A stretch of DNA of 64,000 bases from Corynebacterium sp. HMSC27B11 (lineage in GTDB: Bacteria > Actinomycetota > Actinomycetes > Mycobacteriales > Mycobacteriaceae). The stretch covers positions 62,001 through 126,000 of the forward strand of contig NZ_KV823538.1 of assembly GCF_001815985.1 (NCBI RefSeq). The letters are read 5' to 3'. Below, piece after piece: positions 17,907 through 28,007 of the stretch (its first letter is position 1; each line of letters begins with the position of its first letter). Both the position numbers and the translations under genes were made by a program. The notes beneath the pieces were generated by a model that worked only from the letters and a program-made list of their open reading frames with translations, had not been told where the DNA came from and did not search any database.

Positions 17907-18776
17907 GTGCCTAAAAAGACTTCTGTGAATTCCCTCAGCTCGTGGCTCCTGCCCCCAGCCCTGCCCCAGGTCCCGGACGGCCGCCTCGCCGTCGTGACCG
18001 GGGCGAGCAGCGGGATCGGCAAGGCGGTCGCAGCCCGCTTCGTGGCTTCCGGATTCCGGGTGGTCGGAACCACACGTAACCCGGCCACGCTCACCGACCC
18101 GGTACCGAATGTGGAGTACCTAGCCTTAGACCTCGCAGATCCGGCCTCTATTGAGACCTTCGCCGAGGACGTCCTGGCACTTGGCGCGCCGGGTGTGCTC
18201 GTTAACAATGCAGGTGAGAGCCAGAACGGCCCATTGGAGGAACTACCCCGGGAGGCGCTGGAGCGGCTGTTCCAGGTCAATGTCATCGGGCACGTGGAGC
18301 TCACCCAGAAGTTCCTGCCGGCGATGCGCGAGCAGGGTTTCGGCCGCATCGTCATGATCGGCTCCATGCTGGGCAGTTTCCCGCTGAGCTACCGGGGTAG
18401 CTACGTGGCCTCGAAGGCAGCGATCCGCAGCTTCGCCGACTCTGCCCGCAGCGAGCTTTCGCCGTTCGGGGTCGGCATTTCCACCGTGGAGCCCGGCGCG
18501 ATCGCCACGGGGCTCAGTTCGCGGCGCACCATCTACGTCGACGACGCCGGCCCGTACTCGCGGGACTTCCACCGGATGCTCGACACCCTCAACGACAACG
18601 AAGCCAAGGGCATCAGCGCTGAGGACGTCGCGGAGCTGGTGGGCACCGTGGTGGCAGAAGCGCGCCCGCGTGCGGTGTACGCCCGGGGCTCCCTGGCGCC
18701 GGTGCCGTATATCCTGCAGCGACTCGTGCCGCGGGAGACGATGTTGCGCATCATGCGCGCCAAACACGGCCTCTAA
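17907..18776 (+). CDS. Short-chain dehydrogenase/reductase
   Basis: A classical SDR oxidoreductase of 289 residues. The NAD(P)-binding TGASSGIG lies near residues 32-39, VNNAG near residue 96, and the catalytic Ser plus YxxxK appear as GSMLGSFPLSYRGSYVASKAA around residues 152-172. Arg/Thr residues after the second strand (GTTRNP) suggest NADP preference. The substrate is unknown; the closest general type is the 11-beta-HSD1-like / oxidoreductase group. It starts at GTG with GGTAAGG eleven bases upstream and diverges from gcvP. Confidence 0.9.
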   Translation: MPKKTSVNSLSSWLLPPALPQVPDGRLAVVTGASSGIGKAVAARFVASGFRVVGTTRNPATLTDPVPNVEYLALDLADPASIETFAEDVLALGAPGVLVNNAGESQNGPLEELPREALERLFQVNVIGHVELTQKFLPAMREQGFGRIVMIGSMLGSFPLSYRGSYVASKAAIRSFADSARSELSPFGVGISTVEPGAIATGLSSRRTIYVDDAGPYSRDFHRMLDTLNDNEAKGISAEDVAELVGTVVAEARPRAVYARGSLAPVPYILQRLVPRETMLRIMRAKHGL

Positions 18777-18805
18777 AAGCGGCAGACTAATCTCGGGCCG
18801 GCAGG

Positions 18806-19363
18806 TTAGTCCTCCTCGCCGGGTATCCTGCCGCCTTCGCCCCCAGCGGCCTTCTCCCCAAAAGCCCGCTCCCCAAAATCCCGCTCCCCAAAGGCCCTCT
18901 CCCCAAAGGCAGAGTGCAGCTCGGAGCGTGCCTCCGCGCGCACGTCTAAGCGGTGATTCATCCGCTCCAGATATTCGCTCTCACGCTGCTTAAAGGCCCA
19001 GTCGCGCCACGGCTGGGCAAAGAGTGCGAGCACCGTCGCGCCCACAACCCCCATGAACAGTAGCGCGCCCGCGAGAATGGTAACCGCCGGGCCGCCGTGC
19101 ACCACGAACACGATCGCCAGCATCACGCTGCCGACCAGCCCGAGTGAGGCCAGCGCCATATAGGCCACGTTGATCGGGTGGAGCCGGTGGCCGAAGCTGC
19201 CGTTGTAGGTCATCACCAACGGGATGATCTGCAGCGCAAACAGCCCCAGGAAGTAATAGGTCGCCACCCGGCGCAGCACGTCGGTGTCCAGCAACTGCGG
19301 AAAGCCCGTCAACGCGGTAAGCATCCACAGCATCGCGACGAGATTCAATAGGCGCCGTGCCAT
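18806..19363 (-). CDS. Small polytopic membrane protein with FGER repeat tail
   Basis: I do not recognise the family. The 185-residue protein has four hydrophobic segments in its first 115 residues and a charged cytoplasmic tail. The tail holds a five-residue unit of the form A-F-G-E-R/K repeated four to five times (about residues 150-172), encoded by 15-base tandem repeats at 18854, 18869, 18884 and 18899. It is the last gene of a three-gene minus-strand operon: its start is four bases beyond the stop of the EIIA-like gene. Confidence 0.7.
   Translation of the reverse strand: MARRLLNLVAMLWMLTALTGFPQLLDTDVLRRVATYYFLGLFALQIIPLVMTYNGSFGHRLHPINVAYMALASLGLVGSVMLAIVFVVHGGPAVTILAGALLFMGVVGATVLALFAQPWRDWAFKQRESEYLERMNHRLDVRAEARSELHSAFGERAFGERDFGERAFGEKAAGGEGGRIPGEED
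18854..18912. repeat. 15-bp tandem repeat inside a membrane protein gene
   Basis: The unit CTCCCCAAA plus six variable bases recurs at 18854, 18869, 18884 and 18899. Because the period is a multiple of three the reading frame is kept, giving the FGERx peptide repeat. Copy number could vary between strains. Confidence 0.85.
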
Positions 19364-19367
19364 GCGT

Positions 19368-19946
19368 CTAGACCCTAAACAGCTCGTCTTGCGCCGCGCA
19401 CGGGCCGCTCAGCGCGACGGGAAACTCGATCTCTTCCGCCCCGTGGGACAGCGCCAACACCAGCACGATCGGGTCGTAGCCGAGGCGGCCGACCTCTTTG
19501 GGCGCGTAGGTGACCACCGGGGCTCCCGCCTGCACGGTCGAGCCCTCAACCCAGCGGGTAGCGAAGCCCTGCCCGTTGAGCTGATCAGTATCGATGCCCA
19601 TCTGCACCAACACGCGGGCGCTACCGTCTTCCAGCTCCACGACGAACATGTGGGGCTGCATCCGCACGAGGGTTCCCGCGACCGGGGACTGCACTTCCAC
19701 AATCTCCTTGTCGGGGTCCGGAATCACGGCAACGCCCGCACCTGCGGAGCCGGAGGCGAACACGGGGTGCGGCACCGCATTCAGCGGCGCGGTCGTTCCG
19801 GCGAGTGGCGCGCCCACCGGAGTGCGCTCGGCACCCGGAGCTCCTCCGCGGCCTGTAGCGACGGCATCCACGTCGGCAGCGCCGAAGCCTGCAGCGCCTA
19901 CATCCCCCTCGCTGCCGAGGTCTTCAAAATCGTGCCCGTCTGTCAT
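19368..19946 (-). CDS. EIIA(Glc)-like protein lacking the phospho-histidine
   Basis: A 192-residue protein. Its C-terminal 120 residues match the glucose-type PTS EIIA domain: VQSPVAGTLVRM, then PHMFVVELEDGSARVLVQMG, then IDTDQLNGQGF. In E. coli EIIA the His in VHFGID (His90) is phosphorylated and the His in NHAFSI (His75) assists it. Here the assisting His is kept (PHMF) but the phosphorylated one is Gln (VQMGID, codon CAG). The protein should therefore not take part in normal sugar phosphorylation and may be regulatory. The N-terminal 70 residues are low complexity. The ATG at 19946 follows GGGGAAGC, 11 bases after the rhodanese stop. Confidence 0.75.
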   Translation of the reverse strand: MTDGHDFEDLGSEGDVGAAGFGAADVDAVATGRGGAPGAERTPVGAPLAGTTAPLNAVPHPVFASGSAGAGVAVIPDPDKEIVEVQSPVAGTLVRMQPHMFVVELEDGSARVLVQMGIDTDQLNGQGFATRWVEGSTVQAGAPVVTYAPKEVGRLGYDPIVLVLALSHGAEEIEFPVALSGPCAAQDELFRV

Positions 19947-19957
19947 GCTTCCCCAGC

Positions 19958-20839
19958 TTAACCGCGCGCGATCTTGCGGGAGGAGGAGGCGGACCATTGT
20001 GACCAACCACCCACGAAGTGCCGCCCGACGGGGAGGCCCGCCTCCTCCATCGCGGCCAGGAACAAGGCGGAGTCCAGCCCGGATCCGGAGTGCACGGTCA
20101 GCTCGGTGTCCTCGTCGATGCCGTGGCTGGCGAAAATCTCACGCAGCTGGGCGCCACCCAGGACCTTGCCCTCCTCATCCAGCAGCGAGGCCACGGGGAT
20201 GTTCACCGCGCTCGGAATGTGACCTGCCTGGTGGTCGAAGGGCTCGCGAACGCCGCGGAAGCGCTCCGGGTCACGGCAGTCGACCAGCATTCGGTCGCGG
20301 CACCAGACGTCGATCTCGTCGATATATAGCTCCGGCATGGAGCGGGGTCGGATCTTGAAGTCCCCGCGTCCGCGGAGAGCACCGATTCCGCCAGCGACGT
20401 CGCCGCCCGCCTTCTCCCATTGGGAGGTGCCACCGTTCAGGATCTTCACGTTCTCGACGCCAGCCCAGCGCAGGATCCACCAGGCGCGAGCAGCATAAAT
20501 ATTGCGCCCGGCGTCATAGATGACGACGGGGCGGCCCTCCGTGATGCCCCAGTTGTAGAAACTGCGTTGCAGGGCGGCCAGGCCCGGCATGGGGTTGCGG
20601 CCCCGTGCGCGGGAGGGGGTGCCGGCCAGGTGTTGGAGGGGGTTGCAGAACATCGCCCCTGGCAGGTGCTGGCCCACGTAGGCTTCCCACGCGCTGTTCT
20701 CGGTTTTGGCCCAGTGGGAGTCGATGATGGTCATGCGCTCGCCGAGGCGATAGGCCTCATAAAGATGCTCACCGCTGATGAATGGGCCCGGAATTTTGGA
20801 GAAGGTGTCGTGCACGCGCCGGGAAGTTGCTTGGCTCAT
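19958..20839 (-). CDS. Tandem-rhodanese protein (SseA-like) with Ser in place of the catalytic Cys
   Basis: A 293-residue two-domain rhodanese, like thiosulfate/3-mercaptopyruvate sulfurtransferases. The first domain includes IIDSHWAKTENSAWEAYVG and GRPVVIYDAGRN, and the second includes MLVDCRDPERFRGVREPF and GHIPSAVNIPV. In active enzymes the second domain has Cys in a CxxG loop. Here the loop reads TVHSGSGLDSAL with codon TCC, so the nucleophilic Cys is Ser. Classical persulfide transfer should be lost. The ATG at 20839 has GGATGG upstream. It heads the operon with the EIIA-like and FGER-repeat genes. Confidence 0.8.
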   Translation of the reverse strand: MSQATSRRVHDTFSKIPGPFISGEHLYEAYRLGERMTIIDSHWAKTENSAWEAYVGQHLPGAMFCNPLQHLAGTPSRARGRNPMPGLAALQRSFYNWGITEGRPVVIYDAGRNIYAARAWWILRWAGVENVKILNGGTSQWEKAGGDVAGGIGALRGRGDFKIRPRSMPELYIDEIDVWCRDRMLVDCRDPERFRGVREPFDHQAGHIPSAVNIPVASLLDEEGKVLGGAQLREIFASHGIDEDTELTVHSGSGLDSALFLAAMEEAGLPVGRHFVGGWSQWSASSSRKIARG

Positions 20840-21004
20840 GGTCACCATCCTAGAGATTGTGCGCGCCGGAGGTTTCCATTGCTCAGCCTCGCCCACACAG
20901 GACCCCGTGGAAGCATCTTCTATCGGGGTCTACGCCCCGCTCAGGCGCGCTTTCTTATATGCTTTTTAGGTTAGCTTTCTACCCCTCAAAGACTGGAGCA
21001 GTGG

Positions 21005-22108
21005 ATGTCTGAAAACCCGTGGGAGAAGAAGCCGTCTGGTTCCGGCGACGGCCAGCCGGAGAACCCATGGAATCAGCCCTCGGATAATCCGTGGGCGCAG
21101 AGCCAACCAGGCACCAACCAGCCGAGCGGCAACCAACCGAGTGCTGGTCAGCCCACGCCGGCGTCCCCCAACGCGCCGCGGGACTCGGGCAAGGAGAGCA
21201 CCGACCCGGACCTGCGTTCGTCGCACCCGGAGGAGGACTGGGCTGGGCTGGTAAACTCGCCGCAGCCACCGAACTACCAGCGGGGCGCGACCTCGGCAGG
21301 GGCGGCGGGCTACGGTCAGGGCTTCCAGCAGGGGCCGCATCAGCAGGGCCCCTATCAGCAAGGTTTCCAGCAGGGGCCGCCGAATGGTCAGGGCTATCAG
21401 CAAGCCCCTTACCAGCAAGGTCCTTATCAGCAGGGTGGATACCAGCAGAATTACGCCCAGGGGCCACAACAGCAGGCCCCTTATCAGCAAGCCCCGGAAA
21501 AGAAATCGGGCAAGGGCTGGCTGATCGCGCTCATCCTCCTCCTCATCCTCGCGCTGATCGGCGGTGGCCTGTGGTGGTTCCTCGCGGGCTCCAAGGAGGG
21601 TGGCTCCAACGATGAGCCCGTCACCGTCTACGAGACGGAGTACGAGGACGAACCCTCCTCGGAGAAGACGACCACAAAGGAGGACGACGAGGACGAAGAC
21701 GAGGACACCGAGACCTCCGAGCCGGAAGATTCCAACGGCCCGAAGGCGGTCTCGTCGCCGTCCGACTACCCCTCCGGGCTGCGTTCCAACGGCTGGGAGG
21801 TCAGCAGTAACGCCCGCTGCAACTCCACCGACGAGTGGGTATACGCGGCGACCAACGGCTCCACCTACGTCTCGATCTGCGAAAACCCGGATAACGGCCG
21901 CTACTACTACCGTGGCTACAGCGACGGCATGGGCTACGAGGAGGACGTCGACATGGCCTCCGCGGACGTGGCCCGCGGCAAGTTCCGCGTCCCCGCCGCA
22001 CCGAACACCATCGTGATCGACGGCAAGACCCTGCGCGTGATCGGGGCTGACGGCGGCGAGCTGGATTCCCAGCGCCTGCCGAAGGCCGTCTATAACCCGA
22101 ACTACTAA
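21005..22108 (+). CDS. Gln/Pro-rich single-pass envelope protein with NPW motifs
   Basis: A 367-residue protein of unknown function. The cytoplasmic N-terminus carries three NPW motifs (ENPWEKK, ENPWNQP, DNPWAQ) and a long Gln/Tyr/Gly/Pro tract of QQGPYQQ-like units (residues about 95-165). A single membrane helix follows (about residues 173-195, GWLIALILLLILALIGGGLWWFL-like), then an acidic Thr/Glu/Asp stretch and a folded extracellular domain of about 115 residues with two Cys (ARCNS, SICENP). The gene at 42905 has the same architecture and the same NPW start, so the two form a family. It is convergent with clpB. Confidence 0.7.
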   Translation: MSENPWEKKPSGSGDGQPENPWNQPSDNPWAQSQPGTNQPSGNQPSAGQPTPASPNAPRDSGKESTDPDLRSSHPEEDWAGLVNSPQPPNYQRGATSAGAAGYGQGFQQGPHQQGPYQQGFQQGPPNGQGYQQAPYQQGPYQQGGYQQNYAQGPQQQAPYQQAPEKKSGKGWLIALILLLILALIGGGLWWFLAGSKEGGSNDEPVTVYETEYEDEPSSEKTTTKEDDEDEDEDTETSEPEDSNGPKAVSSPSDYPSGLRSNGWEVSSNARCNSTDEWVYAATNGSTYVSICENPDNGRYYYRGYSDGMGYEEDVDMASADVARGKFRVPAAPNTIVIDGKTLRVIGADGGELDSQRLPKAVYNPNY

Positions 22109-22145
22109 GCCGCTGCGCCCTGCATTAACGCAGCGAGCAGAGGAA

Positions 22146-22187
22146 AGGCCCGGCGGTACTCAGTAGATGCTGAGTGCCGCCGGGCCT
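22146..22187. terminator. Hairpin terminator between the NPW protein gene and clpB
   Basis: AGGCCCGGCGGTACTCAG pairs with CTGAGTGCCGCCGGGCCTT around a six-base loop, with one mismatch. It lies between two convergent genes and can act in both directions; on the minus strand it is followed by CCTTTCCTCT. Confidence 0.8.
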
Positions 22188-22234
22188 TGGGCTTTGCCGG
22201 GGCGAGGATCCCCGCCCACCCCAGGCGAGAGCGC

Positions 22235-24817
<2,583 letters not shown>

Positions 24818-24862
24818 GATGTCGTGACCTTTCTGTGGTGAGGTTTGTTGCTACCTATCCTA

Positions 24863-24883
24863 ATTGAGTTCACTAGACTCAAC
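24863..24883 (-). promoter_or_regulatory. HAIR operator 1 upstream of clpB
   Basis: ATTGAGT-N7-ACTCAAC matches the HspR-associated inverted repeat CTTGAGT-N7-ACTCAAG at 12 of 14 positions. It sits 46 bases upstream of the clpB start. Confidence 0.85.
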
Positions 24884-24892
24884 CACGCCAGC

Positions 24893-24913
24893 CTTGAGTC
24901 TATTCCACTCAAC
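24893..24913 (-). promoter_or_regulatory. HAIR operator 2 upstream of clpB
   Basis: CTTGAGT-N7-ACTCAAC matches the HAIR consensus at 13 of 14 positions and lies exactly 30 bases from the first copy, so HspR dimers could bind on nearly the same helix face. Confidence 0.88.
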
Positions 24914-25077
24914 CTAAAATATTTTTTGATCCCCGGCCCACTCTTACCCTTCCCTGCCCCGGCCACGCCGCGCAGCCCCCGATGATGGCCTTGGGCTAAA
25001 GAATTATGGGACAATGAGCCCGCATCACAGCTGGCCGCTGCCTCCGCGGCAGCTGCCCAGGAAGGGAGCCCAACACA

Positions 25078-26316
25078 ATGTCACATCACGCAGCACCCAG
25101 CGACCGCGGCTCCATTGACCTGCTCTCCCCCATCCTCAACCACCTCGGGCCCCTGAGCGCACGCGTCCGGGACATCCTCGATACCCAGGGCCCCGCGCTC
25201 GCTCCCACCGCCCAGCCAGTGCGCACCGGGGGTTTCCCAGACGCTTCCCCGAGCACGTGGTCGGATCTGAAACCAGACCAGTCCCTCCTGGCACGGAGCA
25301 TCCGGGCACTACTCACCAGCCTCGGGCTAGCTCAGGACCCGGGGGATTACACCGGCGAATACCCCCACCAGGAAGCCGATTTCCTTCTTGCCCTCGGCCA
25401 CGACCTGCGCAAGCACGGGCTGGAGGCCGAGCACTACGGTGCGCTCGCCCGGGCGCTCGGCCAGGCGGGGGTCGACGTCCTGACCCTGGATGAGCAAGCA
25501 CAGGCCACGCTGGAGGATGCCGCAGACCTGACCTGCCACCTGCTCGCCCTCGGCGCCCAGCGCAGCACCGCGACCGCGACGCGCACCGCCGAGGTCCTCG
25601 ACGTAGCGGAAGCCTACCCCGGCGACGACGCCGCCGGACGGCCCGCGATCGGCGTCATTCGCGTGCAGGAAAACTCACCGCAACCCTGGTGGACCGGGCA
25701 GTACCTGGACATCCGCACCCCCTACGGCGACACCCAGTGGCAATACCTGCACCCCGCCACGCCCGCGAACCCGGACGGGCTGATCGAGTTCCACGTGCGC
25801 GGGGACACCGAGGCCCGGCGCGCAATCCTCGCGCAGGCCCAGGTCGGTGATCAATGGGCGCTCGGGGCGAGCTACGGCTTCCTCAGTGTGGATGCGGAGG
25901 ACGAGCGCCCGGTGTGCATGATTGCGCAGGACACAGGCCTGGCTCCACTGCGGGCCCTGCTGTTGGAGCTCGCGCAGCGGCCCGAACCACCGGAGACCGC
26001 GCTGTATGTCGGAGCGGGTAGCGTCGCCGAATTCTACGAGCTTCCCAGCCTGCTGGGCTTTGCGCGCGCCTGGGACTGGCTGCGGGTGGTGCCCGTGGCG
26101 GCGGAGGCGGCTGGGATCGAGGAGCTGACGGGGGCGTCGGCAGAGCTCGACGGACTGCTGCGGGTCGGCCATGCCGTGAACGCCGCCATCCGGGACGGCG
26201 CGTGGCAGAGCGCCCGGGTGCTCGTCGCCGGGAGTCACGCGCAGGCCACCGCGAGCGTGGATGCGCTGCTGGCAGCGGGCGCGGATTCCGAGCAGCTCAG
26301 CGTGGATAAGGCTTAG
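25078..26316 (+). CDS. Type II flavohaemoprotein-like globin/ferredoxin-reductase fusion
   Basis: A 412-residue protein with a globin-like N-terminal half and a ferredoxin-NADP reductase-like C-terminal half. It resembles M. tuberculosis Rv0385, which also adjoins clpB. The globin half keeps HDLRKHGLEAEHYGALARAL near residue 112, where the KH pair aligns with the proximal-His region of flavohaemoglobins. The reductase half has GQYLDI and the NAD-binding IAQDTGLAPLRALLLEL. The usual RxYS FAD motif is replaced by QWQYLHPA, so flavin binding is altered, as reported for type II members. NO dioxygenase activity should not be assumed. The ATG has GGAAGGGAG upstream. Confidence 0.75.
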   Translation: MSHHAAPSDRGSIDLLSPILNHLGPLSARVRDILDTQGPALAPTAQPVRTGGFPDASPSTWSDLKPDQSLLARSIRALLTSLGLAQDPGDYTGEYPHQEADFLLALGHDLRKHGLEAEHYGALARALGQAGVDVLTLDEQAQATLEDAADLTCHLLALGAQRSTATATRTAEVLDVAEAYPGDDAAGRPAIGVIRVQENSPQPWWTGQYLDIRTPYGDTQWQYLHPATPANPDGLIEFHVRGDTEARRAILAQAQVGDQWALGASYGFLSVDAEDERPVCMIAQDTGLAPLRALLLELAQRPEPPETALYVGAGSVAEFYELPSLLGFARAWDWLRVVPVAAEAAGIEELTGASAELDGLLRVGHAVNAAIRDGAWQSARVLVAGSHAQATASVDALLAAGADSEQLSVDKA

Positions 26317-27222
26317 CTAGTCCTCTGGCTCGATGTGGATCGTCTCGGTGATCTCGCGGTCGAGGTTGTGGCCGCCGAGGATCGGCAGCCCCTTGCGGAC
26401 GTGATCCACGGAATTCGGATCGATATCCACCGTCACCACCTGGGCGGCATAACCGGTCTCCGCGAGCTTGGCTCCCTGCGGGCTCACCACCACGGAGTGC
26501 CCAATACCGGTGGGACCCTCCGGCTTGCCATAATCCTCGGGGCTTCCGGGGCGAGCCATTCCCGCGGCCACGAGGTAGGAGCTGGAGTCCAGGGCGCGGG
26601 CGGAGGTCAGCGCGCGCCACTGATCGAGCTTGCCCGGCCCATCGGCCCAGCTGGTGGGCACGACGATGACCTTCGCACCGGACTGCGCCAGGGCGATGAA
26701 GTGGCCAGGGAAGCGGATGTCGTAGCAGGTGGCCAGACCGATCTTCACGCCGTTGAGCTCAAAAGTCACGCGACGGTTGCCAGGGCGCACGGTGGCGGAT
26801 TCCTGGTGGCCGAAGGCGTCGAAGCAGTGGATCTTGTCGTAGCCCGCGAAGATTCCTGGCCCCGCGACCAGCAGGGTGTTGGTCACGCGGCGGAACTCCT
26901 GGATGCCACCGCTATCGTCCGGACGCTCGGTGGATAGCTCCCCATTGGGCAGCCGGAAAACCGTATCCGCCGGGGTGAACATACCAACGACGGCGACGAT
27001 CCCATGCTCCTCAGCAGTGGCCTTGATGGCCCGGCCGAAGGGACCGTCGAGGGGTTGGGCGACCGTGTCGAGGCGCCCGGAATCGAAGGGGAACATCGCA
27101 GCCTCGGGGAAAACCACGAGGTCAGCACCGTTCTGCGCGGAGCCAGCGATGTACTTCCGGATGAGGGCGAGGTTCGCCTCAACATCCGGCTGGGCGCTCA
27201 TCTGGATCACGGAGATTCGCAT
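26317..27222 (-). CDS. Carbon-nitrogen hydrolase (nitrilase superfamily amidase)
   Basis: A 301-residue cytoplasmic hydrolase. The Glu-Lys-Cys triad is visible: VFPEAAMFPF (Glu), GYDKIHCFDAFG (Lys) and GLATCYDIRFPGHF (Cys). The N-terminus MRISVIQMSAQPDVEANL is a typical first strand. The Nit/omega-amidase or deaminated-glutathione amidase group is the likeliest, but the substrate is uncertain. I chose the ATG at 27222 rather than an upstream in-frame ATG at 27348 because it begins the fold directly. It ends one base from the stop of the convergent flavohaemoprotein-like gene. Confidence 0.88.
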   Translation of the reverse strand: MRISVIQMSAQPDVEANLALIRKYIAGSAQNGADLVVFPEAAMFPFDSGRLDTVAQPLDGPFGRAIKATAEEHGIVAVVGMFTPADTVFRLPNGELSTERPDDSGGIQEFRRVTNTLLVAGPGIFAGYDKIHCFDAFGHQESATVRPGNRRVTFELNGVKIGLATCYDIRFPGHFIALAQSGAKVIVVPTSWADGPGKLDQWRALTSARALDSSSYLVAAGMARPGSPEDYGKPEGPTGIGHSVVVSPQGAKLAETGYAAQVVTVDIDPNSVDHVRKGLPILGGHNLDREITETIHIEPED

Positions 27223-27446
27223 GCCACCAGGGTAACGAGAAACCAGCCCCCGCGCTGCCGCTCGGAGGGAATAGGTCTGGGGTACTTCCGCGGCCACTGT
27301 GGATATCCCCGACGTGACTATCCACAGAAATCTCTCTTGGGGCCGCAACCCCTATGACTTCCCCGCCGGCGGTGTTTTCCTAAACGCACCGGCCACAGGC
27401 GGCAAAGCAGACCCGCCACCAGGCCACCGAACACGAAGGGGGAACA

Positions 27447-28007
27447 ATGCCAGAGACCACCACGCTCGCACCGGGGATCGAGCAGATCCTCGGCCGCATC
27501 GGAGACACAGTATCCAGCACGGCAAACCAGACTGCCGAAGATGTTGTGCAGGCGGGGGCCGAACGCGCCCGGTTGGGGCTCACCAACCATGCAGAACTCA
27601 CGGACCAGGTGGAGGGCAGCCTGCGCGGGCTCACCTCCCCCGACCCCGGTGGCCAGTCCGGCGAGCCACGCGAAGCAGGAAACAACAAGACAGAGCTGAA
27701 CTACGGCGACGTCCTCAACCTCGACCCCATCGCCCTGGAGCACGTCCTCATGGCTAGCGAGAAACTCCACGCGCAGACTTCCGAGCAGGCCGGAAGGCTC
27801 AGCCCAGGGCTGATTCCCGGTCCCGGGCCACGCATGGGCACGGCAGTGGAACTCGCCAACGCCGCCGTCCCCGCCGCCCTGCGTTCCCAGCTGGATCAGT
27901 GGCAGCGGATGTGCGCCGATATCTCGTCTTTTAAGGACGCCAACACCGCGGCCGATTCGGTGGCTGCACGGTGCCTAGCTCCCACCGGTGGAGATGAGCT
28001 GCCATGA
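27447..28007 (+). CDS. Hypothetical protein, partner of the DUF1023 hydrolase
   Basis: I do not recognise the family. The 186-residue protein is helix-rich with no signal peptide. Its first 45 residues (PGIEQILGRIGDTVSSTANQ) look like an amphipathic helix, a Gly/Pro/Glu linker follows, and the second half contains DPIALEHVLMASEKLHAQ and LDQWQRMCADISSFKDANTAAD. It overlaps the next gene by four bases (ATGA), so the two are translationally coupled. WXG/ESX-type partner proteins look broadly like this, but no WXG motif is present. Confidence 0.65.
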   Translation: MPETTTLAPGIEQILGRIGDTVSSTANQTAEDVVQAGAERARLGLTNHAELTDQVEGSLRGLTSPDPGGQSGEPREAGNNKTELNYGDVLNLDPIALEHVLMASEKLHAQTSEQAGRLSPGLIPGPGPRMGTAVELANAAVPAALRSQLDQWQRMCADISSFKDANTAADSVAARCLAPTGGDELP

